DNA from: Methylomonas montana
Lineage (GTDB): Bacteria; Pseudomonadota; Gammaproteobacteria; Methylococcales; Methylomonadaceae
NCBI RefSeq assembly: GCF_030490285.1
Contig: NZ_CP129884.1
Span: forward strand, 1,984,001-2,048,000
Direction of reading: 5' to 3'
Length of the DNA stretch: 64,000 bases
Shown here: one piece after another, positions 9,430 through 19,201 of the stretch
Layout of the letters: each line of letters opens with the position of its first letter
Numbering within the stretch: position 1 is the first letter of the stretch
Program-made: the position numbers and the translations under genes
Notes under the pieces: generated by a model
Told to the model about the DNA's origin: nothing
Databases searched by the model: none
Seen by the model: the letters and a program-made list of their open reading frames with translations, nothing else

Positions 9430-10653
9430 ATGAAAGAAAAATTTGATGTGGTTATAGTAGGCGGCGGCATGGTTGGTGCGGCGGTAGCGTGTTGTCTGGG
9501 CGGCAGCGAGCTGAAAGTGGCCGTGATAGAAGCGCAGTTACCGGAGCCGTTTTCGGTCGAACAACAGCACGATTTAAGAGTTTCCGCGTTGAGCATCGCG
9601 TCAAAAAACATTCTGGAAGCCGTCGGTGCTTGGGAGGGCGTGACGTCGCGGCGTTGCTGCCCGTTTAAGCGCATGCGAGTTTGGGAGACTGCTGGCGATA
9701 CGACATTTAATAGTGACGATATTGGCTATCCGGAACTGGGATATATCGTCGAAAACCGCATCACTCAGTTGGCGTTATTGGATAGACTGCCCAATTTCGA
9801 CAATGTTCAAGTGCTGATGCCGCAAACGATTAGCAAAATTAATTACGACGGCCATGCGGCGGAAGTTTTGCTGGCCGACGGTAGAGTGCTTCAGGCCAAG
9901 CTGTTGGTGGCGGCCGATGGCGGCCAGTCGCGGGTCAGGCAGGCGGTCGGTTTAGGGGTTACCAGTTGGGATTACAATCAGCACGCGCTGGTGATTTATA
10001 TAGAAACCGCCTATCCGCAGCAGGATATTACCTGGCAACGCTTCGTTTCCAGCGGTCCGCAAGCGTTTTTACCTTTGACCGGTCACTACGGATCGATTGT
10101 TTGGTATCAATCGCCCGATGAGGTTAGGCGCCTGCAAGCTTTGCCTTTCGATCAGTTACGGACGGAGTTGGTGGCGGCGTTTCCGGATTGTCTGGGCGAG
10201 GTTAAGCAAGTATTGGGCGTGGCCAGTTTCCCGCTCAAGCGCCAGCATGCCCAGCGTTACGTGAAACAAGGGGTTGCCTTGGTGGGTGACGCGGCACATA
10301 TGATCAATCCGTTGGCCGGTCAGGGTGTCAATATCGGTTTGCTGGACGCGGCAGCCCTGGCGGAAGTGTTGGTGGATGCCGGCAAGCGCGGCAAAAACAT
10401 TGGTGACCTGGCCGTATTGCAGGGGTATGAAGCCATGCGTCGCAACGAGAATCTGAAAATGATGACCTTGATGGATGTGTTTTATCGGTCGTTTAGTAAC
10501 GATATTTTGCCAGTCAAACTGCTCAGGAATTTCGGTTTGGGATTGGCTCAACGCATTGCCCCTGCGCGCAAGAAGGTAATGAAGGCAGCGATGGGTTTGG
10601 AGGGGCGTTTGCCGAAATTAGCGCGCGGTGAGAGCCTGTTGTCCCGAGAGTAG
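9430..10653 (+). CDS. UbiH/UbiF/VisC/COQ6-family FAD-dependent hydroxylase
   Basis: A 407-residue class A flavoprotein monooxygenase, probably one of the ring hydroxylases of ubiquinone biosynthesis. It has the N-terminal dinucleotide site VVIVGGGMVGAA, the FAD/NAD DG motif (LLVAADGGQSRVRQ) and the second FAD motif GDAAHMINPLAGQGVN. The sequence does not let me decide between UbiH, UbiI and UbiF, so no symbol is given. It is divergent from gltB across a 250-base gap with no other recognised gene, and convergent with glnD with only five bases between the stops. Confidence 0.9.
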   Translation: MKEKFDVVIVGGGMVGAAVACCLGGSELKVAVIEAQLPEPFSVEQQHDLRVSALSIASKNILEAVGAWEGVTSRRCCPFKRMRVWETAGDTTFNSDDIGYPELGYIVENRITQLALLDRLPNFDNVQVLMPQTISKINYDGHAAEVLLADGRVLQAKLLVAADGGQSRVRQAVGLGVTSWDYNQHALVIYIETAYPQQDITWQRFVSSGPQAFLPLTGHYGSIVWYQSPDEVRRLQALPFDQLRTELVAAFPDCLGEVKQVLGVASFPLKRQHAQRYVKQGVALVGDAAHMINPLAGQGVNIGLLDAAALAEVLVDAGKRGKNIGDLAVLQGYEAMRRNENLKMMTLMDVFYRSFSNDILPVKLLRNFGLGLAQRIAPARKKVMKAAMGLEGRLPKLARGESLLSRE

Positions 10654-10658
10654 ACCAG

Positions 10659-13304
10659 TTAGCTTTTCAAGGCTAAATATCTCAGTATGGTGTTGCGCAG
10701 CTGCTGCTGTCGATCTTCGTCAATAATCGGCAGTGATTGCTGGTCTGTGATGTAGAACATATCTTCGGCGCGGCTGCCTATCGTGGTGATTTTGGCGTCG
10801 TGCAATTGGATGTCCAATTCGGTAAAGGCTCGGCCTATCGTCGACAGCAGGCCGGCGCGGTCGGTGGTGATCACCTCGATAATCGTGTGTTTGTGCGATG
10901 GATCTTCCAAAAAGGTAATGCTGGTTTCGATCGGAAAGTGCCGCGCTTGCCGAGATTGCTTGTGGATATTTTTCGAGGTTTTAACCTTTTTGGCAATCAG
11001 GCCGTGGCGTAATGATGTGCAGATATGCACTTCTCTGTAGAGATCGTTAATGGCTTCGCCGGATTGTTCCAGCACCTGGAAACTGTTCAAAACGTATTGA
11101 TCGGCGGTGGTAATGATGCGAGCGTCGAGAATCGTCAGTCCTAGCTGATCCAGGGTTGCAGTGCAAATCGAAAAAATTTGCGCTTCATTGCGAGTGTAAA
11201 CGAAAATTTCCGCGCTGCCGCGCTGGGTTTGCGGGCGTAGTAGTACCAGCGGTAATTCGCTTTCTTGGCAGGCGGCAATTGCGATGGTGTGCCAGGCGAT
11301 TTCGTCCGCAGAATAGCGTAAGAAATAGTCGTCGCTAAGATGTTGCCAGGATTGTTTGATATTGGTTTTGGAGATCCCGAGCTTCAATAGCTCGTCGCTG
11401 GCTTCTTTTTTGTTTTCTTGCACGCGTTCTGAGCGGGCGATGGGGTTTTGCAGGCCGCGGTGCAAAGCTTGATGGGTGGAAATATACAGCTCTTTCAATA
11501 ATGCGTCTTTCCAGGCGTTCCAAAGGCTCGGATTGGTGGCGCGGATGTCGGCTACCGTTAATAGATACAAGTAATTCAAATATTCGATGCTACCCACTTG
11601 CAGCGCAAAGTTGTGAATCACGTCCGGGTCGCTGATGTCTTTGCGTTGCGCAGTCATCGACATCGATAGGTGGTTGCGAACCAGCCAGGTGATTACCTTG
11701 GTGTCGTGAGTAGATAAATCGTGCTGTAAGCAAAAGCTACGCGCGATGGTTTCGCCTAGAGCGGAATGGTCGCCGCCACGTCCCTTGGCGATGTCGTGAA
11801 ACAAGGCGGCTATATACAAAATATCCGGCTTGGCGATTAGTAGAAAAATATTATTGCAAAAAGGCAGTTCCTTGTTATGCCGAGCTAGCGAGAATCGACG
11901 CAAGTTACGGATCACAAACAGGGTATGCTCATCGACCGTGTAAATATGAAATAAATCGTACTGCATCCGGGCGACGATATTGGCAAAATCCGGCAAATAA
12001 GCGGCAAGCACACCGTAGCGATTCATGCGCTTTAATTGGCTGGTGATGCCGCGCGGTTGACGCAGTATATCGATAAACAGTCGGTTGGCCTGTTTGTTGG
12101 TGCGAAATTCAGCATCAATCAGCGACAGATTCTTACGGATCAAGCGGATGGTGCTGGCGCGGATCCCCTTCAGAGATGGCGATTGTTGCAGGATTAAAAA
12201 TATTTCCAGTAATGCCAGCGGTTGTTTCTGGAAAACATCTTTATTGCTGACTTCCAGATATCCATCTATCGAGGAGAAATTAGCGGTAATCGGGACCGGC
12301 GTCAGGCTTTCTTTATTGCTGATCAGTCTTTCGTTCAGCAGTTGCAATAGCATCTCGTTGAGGCGTTCGATGTCCACGACGGTTTTAAAATAAAACTGCA
12401 TGAACTGCTCGACGTCGGGTTGGTCGTTCTGGTCGATGTAGCCGAATTGACTAGCCAGCTCGCGCTGATAGTCGAATATCAAGCGATCTTCGCAGCGATT
12501 GGTGAGATTGTGCAAGGCAAAGCGCAGGCGCCAGAGAATGTCGCGGGCGGTGATCAGATTATCGTATTCCGACTTGGGCAAAAAGCCGTATTTAATCAGT
12601 TCTCGTAGCGACGCGGCGTTGTAATGGCGCTTGAATACCCAGCTGATGACTTGTAAATCCCTCAAGCCGCCAGGGCCTTCCTTGATGTTGGGCTCCAGAT
12701 TGTAGGCGGTGTCGTGATACTTGGCGTAGCGCTTTTCTTGCTCGGCCATCTTGGCCGGAAAAAAATGTTCCGATGGCCACAGTTTTTCGGAATTGACCTG
12801 GCTTTTTAGTTCGCTAAATAGTTCGGAATTGCCGGTGATCAAGCGCATTTCCAGCAAGGCCGTAAATACGGTTTGATCATCTTGCGCGGCTAACAGACAT
12901 TCGGATATGTCGCGGGTACTTAATCCGGGCTTCAGGCCGATGTCCCAGAGGAAATTGCAGAAACTGGATAATTGGTGTTGATAGTCACTGGGGTTGGCGG
13001 GGCTGAGCAATACCAAAATATCGATGTCGGAATGCGGAAATAATTCGTTTCTGCCGTAACCGCCGGTCGCAATCAGGCTGTGTTTTTGGGCGGCCTTGTC
13101 AAGAAAATGCCGCCAGCAGGCGGTCAACAGATTGTCGATGAAATGGGCTTTTTCGGTGAGTAAGCCGACCGTCGCCTGGTCGGGATTGAAGCGCATTTTT
13201 AAATGCGCGTTTTCCTCGATAATAGCGTTTTTGAATGAAATAACCGGATTGTCATCCCCGAAACAGTTCAGGAAGTCATTTTCCGTAAACAGCGGGTGAC
13301 TCAC
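10659..13304 (-). CDS. glnD: Bifunctional PII uridylyltransferase / uridylyl-removing enzyme
   Basis: An 881-residue nitrogen sensor that uridylylates PII when glutamine is low and removes UMP when it is high. Domains in order: nucleotidyltransferase (GGYGRNELFPHSDIDILVL, with both metal aspartates), PII-UTase helical region, HD hydrolase (LFHDIAKGRGGDHS), and two C-terminal ACT domains that sense glutamine. I take the GTG at 13304 as start. It overlaps the map stop as GTGA and has AGGAAGAG just upstream. An ATG 22 codons earlier lies inside map and gives sequence unlike the family. The link to map indicates translational coupling. Confidence 0.95.
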   Translation of the reverse strand: MSHPLFTENDFLNCFGDDNPVISFKNAIIEENAHLKMRFNPDQATVGLLTEKAHFIDNLLTACWRHFLDKAAQKHSLIATGGYGRNELFPHSDIDILVLLSPANPSDYQHQLSSFCNFLWDIGLKPGLSTRDISECLLAAQDDQTVFTALLEMRLITGNSELFSELKSQVNSEKLWPSEHFFPAKMAEQEKRYAKYHDTAYNLEPNIKEGPGGLRDLQVISWVFKRHYNAASLRELIKYGFLPKSEYDNLITARDILWRLRFALHNLTNRCEDRLIFDYQRELASQFGYIDQNDQPDVEQFMQFYFKTVVDIERLNEMLLQLLNERLISNKESLTPVPITANFSSIDGYLEVSNKDVFQKQPLALLEIFLILQQSPSLKGIRASTIRLIRKNLSLIDAEFRTNKQANRLFIDILRQPRGITSQLKRMNRYGVLAAYLPDFANIVARMQYDLFHIYTVDEHTLFVIRNLRRFSLARHNKELPFCNNIFLLIAKPDILYIAALFHDIAKGRGGDHSALGETIARSFCLQHDLSTHDTKVITWLVRNHLSMSMTAQRKDISDPDVIHNFALQVGSIEYLNYLYLLTVADIRATNPSLWNAWKDALLKELYISTHQALHRGLQNPIARSERVQENKKEASDELLKLGISKTNIKQSWQHLSDDYFLRYSADEIAWHTIAIAACQESELPLVLLRPQTQRGSAEIFVYTRNEAQIFSICTATLDQLGLTILDARIITTADQYVLNSFQVLEQSGEAINDLYREVHICTSLRHGLIAKKVKTSKNIHKQSRQARHFPIETSITFLEDPSHKHTIIEVITTDRAGLLSTIGRAFTELDIQLHDAKITTIGSRAEDMFYITDQQSLPIIDEDRQQQLRNTILRYLALKS

Positions 13305-14065
13305 AACTCTTCCTGTCTCAGTGTCAAGATCTCGTAGCTGGTGTCGGTCACCAAAATGGTGTGTTCCCATTGCGCGGATAGGCTGCGATCCTTGGTGACC
13401 GCAGTCCAGCCGTCGGCAAGAATCTTCATGTGGCGCTTGCCGATGTTGAGCATGGGCTCGATTGTGAAAATCATGCCTGGTGCCAACACGGCGCCGTCGC
13501 CGCGCTTGCCGAAATGCATGACGTGGGGGTCTTCATGGAATTTTTTGCCGATGCCGTGGCCGCAGAACTCTCTAACGATGGAGTAACGATTAGCTTCCGC
13601 ATGCTTTTGGATGGCGTGGCCTATATCGCCAAGTCGAGCGCCGGGTTTGACTTCTTCTATGCCTAGAAACATGCATTCACGCGTAATGTCCACTAATCGT
13701 TTTGCATGAGGACTCACTTCGCCGATGCAGAACATCTTGCTGGTATCGCCGTGATAACCGTCTTTGATCACGGTAATGTCGATGTTAACGATGTCGCCGT
13801 TTTTTAATTTTTTATCGCAGGGAATCCCATGACAAATCTGCTGATTGATGGAGGTGCAGATCGATTTTGGGAAGCCGCGATAATTTAATGGTGCCGGAAT
13901 CGCTTGCTGAACGTTGACGATGTAATCGTGACAAATTTGGTCTAGTTCTTCGGTAGTGACCCCCGCCACTACGTGTGGAGCGATCATTTCCAGTACTTCG
14001 GCGGCCAGTTTTCCGGCAACGCGCATCTTTTCGATTTCGTCGGCAGTTTTAATGATAATTGTCAT
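13301..14065 (-). CDS. map: Type I methionine aminopeptidase
   Basis: A 254-residue metalloprotease that removes the initiator methionine from new proteins. The five dimetal ligands can be seen: NIDITVIKDGYHGDTSKMF (two Asp), CGHGIGKKFHEDP (His), FTIEPM (Glu) and WEHTILV (Glu). The ATG at 14065 gives the standard MTIIIKT-type start; a TTG twelve codons upstream is open but adds an atypical leader. It is divergent from rpsB, which is conserved in Gammaproteobacteria, and its stop overlaps the glnD start by four bases. Confidence 0.96.
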   Translation of the reverse strand: MTIIIKTADEIEKMRVAGKLAAEVLEMIAPHVVAGVTTEELDQICHDYIVNVQQAIPAPLNYRGFPKSICTSINQQICHGIPCDKKLKNGDIVNIDITVIKDGYHGDTSKMFCIGEVSPHAKRLVDITRECMFLGIEEVKPGARLGDIGHAIQKHAEANRYSIVREFCGHGIGKKFHEDPHVMHFGKRGDGAVLAPGMIFTIEPMLNIGKRHMKILADGWTAVTKDRSLSAQWEHTILVTDTSYEILTLRQEEL

Positions 14066-14171
14066 CAGAAGGTGGCTAATTGTTAGGATCGGAGCGAGCA
14101 AAAAACCGTAATAAGGCTAGATAAAACGTTTTTCCGGGCATGCTGTTATCGGGAGTCTATCAGACTTGAAG

Positions 14172-14200
14172 TTGTTGTGAAATTGTAATCATGGTATAAA
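14172..14200 (+). promoter_or_regulatory. Candidate sigma-70 promoter for rpsB-tsf
   Basis: TTGTTG (14172-14177) and TATAAA (14195-14200) are separated by exactly 17 bases. The promoter would give a long 5' leader of about 140 bases before rpsB, matching the presence of the structured leader element. Motif match only. Confidence 0.55.
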
Positions 14201-14293
14201 GTGAAGTTCACTATGTAACCAATACTCACACTTGTCGACACGGTCGGTGGGGTGCTGAAAATTCGTTTCGGATTTTCGGTCACTGATCGGGGC

Positions 14294-14328
14294 GGGTGGA
14301 GGCGTAACCCAACGCCGAATTATTCGGC
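14294..14328 (+). promoter_or_regulatory. rpsB leader: pseudoknot-like S2 autoregulatory element
   Basis: Two interleaved helices can form: GGGT (14294-14297) with ACCC (14307-14310), and GGCGT (14301-14305) with ACGCC (14312-14316). The second competes with a hairpin GCCGAA (14314-14319) / TTCGGC (14323-14328). The element ends 17 bases before the rpsB ATG and its ribosome-binding site AGGAG. In E. coli and relatives ribosomal protein S2 represses its own operon through the rpsB leader. The arrangement here fits that, but binding is inferred. Confidence 0.6.
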
Positions 14329-14345
14329 AATTTTAGGAGAAGTAA

Positions 14346-15089
14346 ATGGCAGCAGTGTCAATGCGTCAAATGCTGGAAGCGGGTGTTCACTTTGGACATC
14401 AAACCCGTTACTGGAACCCAAAAATGGCTTCATATTTGTTTGGAGCCCGCAATAAAATCCATATCATCGACTTGGAACAAACCCTTCCATTGTTTAACGA
14501 TGCGATGAACTACCTCGGTCAAATGACCGCGAATAAAGGTACCATCCTGTTTGTCGGCACCAAAAAAGCCGCGCGCAAAACGGTGGCCGAAGAAGCAAAA
14601 CGTTGTGGCATGCCTTATGTCAACCATCGTTGGTTGGGCGGTATGTTGACCAACTTCAAAACCATCAAAAAGTCCATCAATCGTTTGAAAGAACTGGAAG
14701 CGATGAAAACCGATGGTACCTTATATCAACGTTTCAGCAAAAAAGAAGCGTTGGGCATGGAACGCGAATTGGAAAAGCTTGAGCGTAGCTTGGGCGGTAT
14801 TAAGGATATGCGCGGCACACCGGATGCGATTTTCGTGTTGGATGTAGGCTATGAAAAAAATGCCATCATGGAAGCCAAAAAATTGGGCATTCCTGTCGTA
14901 GGCGTAGTGGATTCCAACAATTCACCTGAAAAAATTGATTACGTGATTCCGGGCAATGACGATTCTATCCGTGCCGTGACTTTGTATTGCCAAAGCGCTT
15001 CAGCCGCTGTGTTGGAAGCCAAAGCACTGCGTATGGATGCTTCAGCCAAAGCCGACGATTTTGTAGAAGAAGTCGTAACGGAAGCGTAA
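14346..15089 (+). CDS. rpsB: 30S ribosomal protein S2
   Basis: A 247-residue small-subunit ribosomal protein, close to full length for the family. It begins with the conserved [23 protein letters not shown] region and contains the hallmark [23 protein letters not shown] and [12 protein letters not shown] segments. The ATG has AGGAG seven bases upstream and a structured leader before it. It is first in the rpsB-tsf unit; the two hairpins in the rpsB-tsf gap may set the ratio of S2 to the more abundant EF-Ts. Confidence 0.98.
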   Translation: MAAVSMRQMLEAGVHFGHQTRYWNPKMASYLFGARNKIHIIDLEQTLPLFNDAMNYLGQMTANKGTILFVGTKKAARKTVAEEAKRCGMPYVNHRWLGGMLTNFKTIKKSINRLKELEAMKTDGTLYQRFSKKEALGMERELEKLERSLGGIKDMRGTPDAIFVLDVGYEKNAIMEAKKLGIPVVGVVDSNNSPEKIDYVIPGNDDSIRAVTLYCQSASAAVLEAKALRMDASAKADDFVEEVVTEA

Positions 15090-15098
15090 GTATTAAAA

Positions 15099-15123
15099 GC
15101 GCTCAACCGATGCGGTTGAGCGC
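15099..15123 (+). terminator. Hairpin after rpsB (no T run)
   Basis: Perfect 11-base stem GCGCTCAACCG / CGGTTGAGCGC with a 3-base loop, nine bases past the rpsB stop. It lacks a T tract, so it may be a processing or 3'-end stabilising structure rather than a terminator. Confidence 0.6.
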
Positions 15124-15157
15124 CGCTGAATCGCGTATTCAGAACAGACTGTCTTTT

Positions 15158-15185
15158 AAACGCCTCCTCTGTGAGGCGTTTTTTT
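15158..15185 (+). terminator. Intrinsic terminator/attenuator between rpsB and tsf
   Basis: Stem AAACGCCTC (15158-15166) / GAGGCGTTT (15173-15181) followed by a continuous T run to 15185. It lies 27 bases before the tsf start, so some transcripts should stop after rpsB. Confidence 0.8.
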
Positions 15186-15211
15186 AGTTAATAAAATTTG
15201 AGGAAAAAACG

Positions 15212-16090
15212 ATGAGTATTAGTGCGGCGATGGTCAAGGAATTGCGTGAGCGTACCGGCTCGGGCATGATGGAGTGCAAGAAAGCCTTGGTCGAAGCTAA
15301 TGGCGACATGGAACTGGCCATTGAGAACATGCGTAAAGCTGGTCTGGCGAAAGCCGATAAAAAATCCGGCCGGATCGCGGCGGAAGGTGTGATTGGCGCT
15401 AAAGTCTCCGATGATGCTAAAACCGTTGTCATGGTAGACGTCAACTGCGAGACTGATTTCGTGGCCAAGGGTGACGATTTTACTGGCTTTGTTAACGATA
15501 TTACCAACGCTTTGTTGACTGCCAATGTTGAAAACGATGAACAATTGAATGCTGTCGTTCTGCCAAGCGGCAGCAGCATTGATGAAACTCGCCGTGCATT
15601 GATTGCTAAATTGGGTGAGAACATTACCGTCAGACGCTTTGTTAAATACACGACAGCAGAAGGCGGCCAAGCCAGCTATCTGCACGGCAGTAAAATCGGC
15701 GTGATCGTCGAGTTGGCGAAAAACGATCCGGCTTTAGGCAAAGACGTCGCAATGCATGTGGCAGCTGCCAAGCCTGAATACGTTTCCGACGACCAAGTAT
15801 CGGCCGATGTCATTGCCAAGGAAAAAGAAATTTTTGCCGCGCAAGCATTGGAAAGCGGCAAACCGGCCGAAATCGTTGAAAAAATGATCGGCGGTCGCAT
15901 TAATAAATTCCTGGCGGAAGTGACCTTGTTGGGCCAACCTTTTATCAAGGACGACAGCGTTACGGTCGGTAAATTACTGGCATCCAAAGGCAATTCCGTT
16001 GTGCGTTTCGCCCGTTTCGAAGTTGGCGAAGGCATCGAGAAGAAAGAAGAAGACTTTGCCGCCGAAGTAATGGCGCAAGTACGAGGCTAA
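15212..16090 (+). CDS. tsf: Elongation factor Ts
   Basis: A 292-residue guanine-nucleotide exchange factor for EF-Tu. The N-terminal UBA-like domain carries the family motif [19 protein letters not shown], and the core has the EF-Tu contact [10 protein letters not shown]. Two core subdomains and a C-terminal module ([25 protein letters not shown]) are all present, so the protein is full length. It follows rpsB after an attenuator-like hairpin and precedes pyrH, the standard order. Confidence 0.98.
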   Translation: MSISAAMVKELRERTGSGMMECKKALVEANGDMELAIENMRKAGLAKADKKSGRIAAEGVIGAKVSDDAKTVVMVDVNCETDFVAKGDDFTGFVNDITNALLTANVENDEQLNAVVLPSGSSIDETRRALIAKLGENITVRRFVKYTTAEGGQASYLHGSKIGVIVELAKNDPALGKDVAMHVAAAKPEYVSDDQVSADVIAKEKEIFAAQALESGKPAEIVEKMIGGRINKFLAEVTLLGQPFIKDDSVTVGKLLASKGNSVVRFARFEVGEGIEKKEEDFAAEVMAQVRG

Positions 16091-16100
16091 AAATCCTTGG

Positions 16101-16126
16101 AATAAACCCGGGTAACCGGGTTTATT
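16101..16126 (+). terminator. Strong hairpin between tsf and pyrH
   Basis: Perfect 11-base stem AATAAACCCGG / CCGGGTTTATT closed by a GTAA (GNRA-type) tetraloop. Only a short, broken T stretch follows, so termination may be partial. Confidence 0.65.
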
Positions 16127-16175
16127 TATGTCGATTTCGTTGCTTTTAACCCATGTTTACGGTGGATATTTGATT

Positions 16176-16895
16176 ATGAGTCAATTGATTTGTCAGAGAA
16201 TTTTACTTAAATTGAGCGGCGAAGCACTGATGAGCGAGCGGGGCGGCAGTATCGATCCCGAGATAGTCCAACGCTTGGCTCAAGAAGTGAAAGACTTATG
16301 CGACGCAGGTATCCAAGTCGGTCTGGTCATCGGTGGTGGCAACATTTTGCGCGGCGGCGAGAAGGCTTCGGAAGGCCTGAATCGGGTCACCGGCGATCAG
16401 ATGGGTATGCTGGCGACGGTGATTAACGCGCTGGCCATGCAAGATGCTTTGGAATATCTGGGGCAACCGGTTAGGGTCATGACAGCCCTAAAAATTAATC
16501 AGGTTTGCGAAGACTATATCCGTCGACGCGCCGTCAGGCATCTGGAGAAGGGTAGGGTGGCTATTTTTGCCGCCGGCACCGGCAACCCGTTTTTTACCAC
16601 GGACACCGCCGCTAGTCTGCGCGCAATTGAAATCGATGCCGAATTGATGATCAAGGCTACTAAAGTCAAGGGCGTTTATTCGGCCGATCCCAACAAAGTC
16701 GCCGATGCGGTGTTTTATCCGCACTTAACCTACGACGAAGCCATCGATCAACGCCTAAACGTAATGGATACCACGGCATTAGTGTTGTGCCGGGATAATA
16801 ACCTGCCCATGCGGGTAATGAACGTATTTGAGCCGGGAGCGATTATGCGCTTGATGCGCGGTGAAGATATAGGCTCCCTAATCGAGAGGAATTAA
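16176..16895 (+). CDS. pyrH: Uridylate kinase
   Basis: A 239-residue bacterial UMP kinase (amino-acid-kinase fold), which makes UDP from UMP and ATP. It has [12 protein letters not shown] at the N-terminus, [12 protein letters not shown], the base-contact region [17 protein letters not shown], and [11 protein letters not shown]. The ATG at 16176 gives [15 protein letters not shown], the normal family start. An upstream in-frame ATG at 16128 would read part of the intergenic region as protein and is rejected. It is four bases from frr, so the two are transcribed together. Confidence 0.97.
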   Translation: MSQLICQRILLKLSGEALMSERGGSIDPEIVQRLAQEVKDLCDAGIQVGLVIGGGNILRGGEKASEGLNRVTGDQMGMLATVINALAMQDALEYLGQPVRVMTALKINQVCEDYIRRRAVRHLEKGRVAIFAAGTGNPFFTTDTAASLRAIEIDAELMIKATKVKGVYSADPNKVADAVFYPHLTYDEAIDQRLNVMDTTALVLCRDNNLPMRVMNVFEPGAIMRLMRGEDIGSLIERN

Positions 16896-16899
16896 CAGA

Positions 16900-17457
16900 A
16901 TGATCAGCGATATTCAACAAGATGCCGCGACGCGAATGGTGAAAAGTATCGAAGCGTTGCAAAAAGCGTTTACCAAGATTAGAACCGGACGGGCCCATCC
17001 CAGCTTGCTGGATCAAATCAGCGTCACTTATTACGGCAACGAATCGCCGTTATCGCAGGTTGCCAACGTTTCCGTCGAAGATGCTCGTACCTTGAAAGTC
17101 GTGCCTTGGGAAAAAAGCATGGTGCAAGCCATTGAAAAAGCCATCATGTCTTCCGGTTTGGGCTTAAATCCCGCTACACAAGGCACGGTAATTCGCTTAC
17201 CCTTGCCAGCATTGACCGAAGAGCGTCGTCGGGATTTGGTTAAAATCGTCAAAAACGAAGCCGAACAAGGCCGGGTAGCAATTCGCAATATTCGCCGCGA
17301 CGCCAATGCCGCGATTAAGGATGCCTTGAAAGAGAAATTGATTTCCGAGGACGATGCCCGTCAGGCCGAAGAAAAGATTCAAAAACTCACCGATCAATAC
17401 ATAAAGGAAGTCGAAAAGCATCTTGAAGAAAAAGAAGCCGATTTGCTTTCCATGTAA
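16900..17457 (+). CDS. frr: Ribosome recycling factor
   Basis: A 185-residue protein, exactly the usual length, that with EF-G splits the post-termination ribosome. It has the three-helix-bundle and small beta-domain signatures: [50 protein letters not shown] and the C-terminal [13 protein letters not shown]. It is tightly linked to pyrH upstream (4 bases) and uppS downstream (12 bases). Confidence 0.98.
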   Translation: MISDIQQDAATRMVKSIEALQKAFTKIRTGRAHPSLLDQISVTYYGNESPLSQVANVSVEDARTLKVVPWEKSMVQAIEKAIMSSGLGLNPATQGTVIRLPLPALTEERRRDLVKIVKNEAEQGRVAIRNIRRDANAAIKDALKEKLISEDDARQAEEKIQKLTDQYIKEVEKHLEEKEADLLSM

Positions 17458-17469
17458 TCGAGAGGCTAA

Positions 17470-18234
17470 ATGACTGCTGTTGTTAACGATAAACCGGCCG
17501 TGAATAATCGTAATCCGCGGCATATTGCCATTATTATGGATGGCAATGGCCGTTGGGCGCAGAAACGGTTGATGCCCAGAGTTATGGGGCATTATGCCGG
17601 CGTCAAGGCTGTCAGAAAGATTGTCGAATATTGTGCCAAGCAAAATATCGAGGTGTTGTCGCTGTTCGCGTTTAGCAGCGAAAATTGGCGCCGGCCTCAG
17701 GACGAAGTTAGTTTGTTGATGGAACTGTTCATGACCACCTTGCAGTCCGAGGTCGATAAACTCGATAAAAACAATATCCGACTGAAAATTATCGGCGATA
17801 AAAGTGCTTTTCCAGATAAATTGCAACAAAAAATCGCCACGGCCGAAGCCCAAACTGAACATAATACCGGTTTAACGTTGCTGATTGCCGCTAATTACGG
17901 CGGGCGATGGGATATAACTCAGGCCTTGCGGAAAATCGTCGCCGGGATTCGTAGTGGCGACATTGAGGAACAAGCCATTTCCGAACAGCTGATTACCCAA
18001 CATCTGGTGACCGCCGAGCTGCCTGAACCGGATCTGTTTATCCGTTCGGGTGGAGAGGAACGCATCAGCAATTTTCTGTTATGGCAACTGGCTTATACTG
18101 AGTTTTATTTTACCGATGCGTTATGGCCGGATTTCGATCAGGATGCGTTGGAAATAGCCATTAATAGTTTTAAAGGTCGGCAAAGACGCTTCGGACACAC
18201 CGGTGAACAAGTAATCGATAACAGAGTTCTCTAG
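17470..18234 (+). CDS. uppS: Isoprenyl transferase (undecaprenyl diphosphate synthase)
   Basis: A 254-residue cis-prenyltransferase that makes undecaprenyl diphosphate, the lipid carrier for cell-wall and glycan synthesis. The catalytic Asp24 lies in IIMDGNGRWAQKR. Other conserved blocks are GHYAGVKAVRKIVEYC, LFAFSSENWRRP, and the substrate-binding PDLFIRSGGEERISNFLLWQLAYTEF. The terminal DFDQDALEIAINSFKGRQRRFG is also standard. The gene is followed by cdsA in the usual lipid-biosynthesis order. Confidence 0.97.
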   Translation: MTAVVNDKPAVNNRNPRHIAIIMDGNGRWAQKRLMPRVMGHYAGVKAVRKIVEYCAKQNIEVLSLFAFSSENWRRPQDEVSLLMELFMTTLQSEVDKLDKNNIRLKIIGDKSAFPDKLQQKIATAEAQTEHNTGLTLLIAANYGGRWDITQALRKIVAGIRSGDIEEQAISEQLITQHLVTAELPEPDLFIRSGGEERISNFLLWQLAYTEFYFTDALWPDFDQDALEIAINSFKGRQRRFGHTGEQVIDNRVL

Positions 18235-18277
18235 GGATTTTTCTATAACCATAATAATTAATTAAAAATCAAAACAC

Positions 18278-19201
18278 ATGTTATTACAACGTATTTTAAC
18301 CGCGCTGGTATTGGCTGCGGTGGTCATCACGGCAGTACTACAACTACCGACTCTTTATTTCTCCCTATTTATCGCTGTCATTGCCCTGGTAGCCGCCTTC
18401 GAGTGGATGGCGTTGACTGATGTGACCAAGCTAGGTAGTAAGATATTGTTTTTGTTGGCTCTGATTATACCGATGCTGGGTGTCACCTATTGGACGGTAT
18501 TGCTAGAGCTATTGAGCGAAGCGATGGAATGGCCGGAAATTAAGGACTATTCCGACGCGCTGGAATGGTTTGTGATCGCGCCGGTGTTGTTCTGGGTAAT
18601 TATGATGATGTTGATCAGAAAAACCGGCCCGCAGTTATTAAGCATGGAATTTAAACCGGGCTTTAAAGTATTTAGCGGTTGGCTAATATTGCTTGGTGCC
18701 TGGATGTTTCTCAGCAAATTAAGAGCCTATTATGGTCCCGGCATGGTGATGTATTTCTTGTTGCTGATTTGGGCCGCCGATATTTCGGCGTTTTTTGCCG
18801 GCAAAAAATGGGGCAAAGATAAATTGGCCCCGGAAATCAGCCCCGGTAAAACCGTGCAAGGTATGTATGGTGCATTGGCCGCGGCGGCGATTTGCGGCAT
18901 TGGTTTTACCGTGTACGGCTGGTTGACCGCGGTTGAGTCTGAAGAGGCGCAATCAGGAATGTTAAGATTTTTGAACGGGCTGGTATGGACCGATATGCTG
19001 ATTTTGTCAGTCATGACGGTGTTGATTTCCATATACGGCGATTTGTTTTTCAGTCTGATCAAACGCAGAAAAGGCGTGAAGGACAGCGGCAACTTATTGC
19101 CTGGTCACGGCGGCATATTGGACCGAGTCGATAGCATCATCGCTGCCGCCCCATTTTTCTATGCCGGCATTTTGCTGATTGGTAGGGTTTTTTACGCATG
19201 A
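18278..19201 (+). CDS. cdsA: Phosphatidate cytidylyltransferase
   Basis: A 307-residue polytopic inner-membrane enzyme that converts phosphatidic acid and CTP to CDP-diacylglycerol, the precursor of all phospholipids. It has seven or more hydrophobic segments and the C-terminal CdsA signature [21 protein letters not shown] followed by ILDRVDS, with the metal-binding aspartates. Its stop overlaps the dxr start as ATGA, which implies translational coupling. The CDP-alcohol phosphatidyltransferase near 42 kb would use its product. Confidence 0.96.
   Translation: MLLQRILTALVLAAVVITAVLQLPTLYFSLFIAVIALVAAFEWMALTDVTKLGSKILFLLALIIPMLGVTYWTVLLELLSEAMEWPEIKDYSDALEWFVIAPVLFWVIMMMLIRKTGPQLLSMEFKPGFKVFSGWLILLGAWMFLSKLRAYYGPGMVMYFLLLIWAADISAFFAGKKWGKDKLAPEISPGKTVQGMYGALAAAAICGIGFTVYGWLTAVESEEAQSGMLRFLNGLVWTDMLILSVMTVLISIYGDLFFSLIKRRKGVKDSGNLLPGHGGILDRVDSIIAAAPFFYAGILLIGRVFYA

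Noticed and set aside
13305-13370. Upstream ATG for glnD
   Set aside because: Would add 22 residues encoded within map; the GTG at 13304 has a good Shine-Dalgarno sequence and family-like start.
16128-16175. Upstream ATG for pyrH
   Set aside because: Would start inside the tsf-pyrH hairpin region and add an atypical leader; ATG 16176 matches the family.
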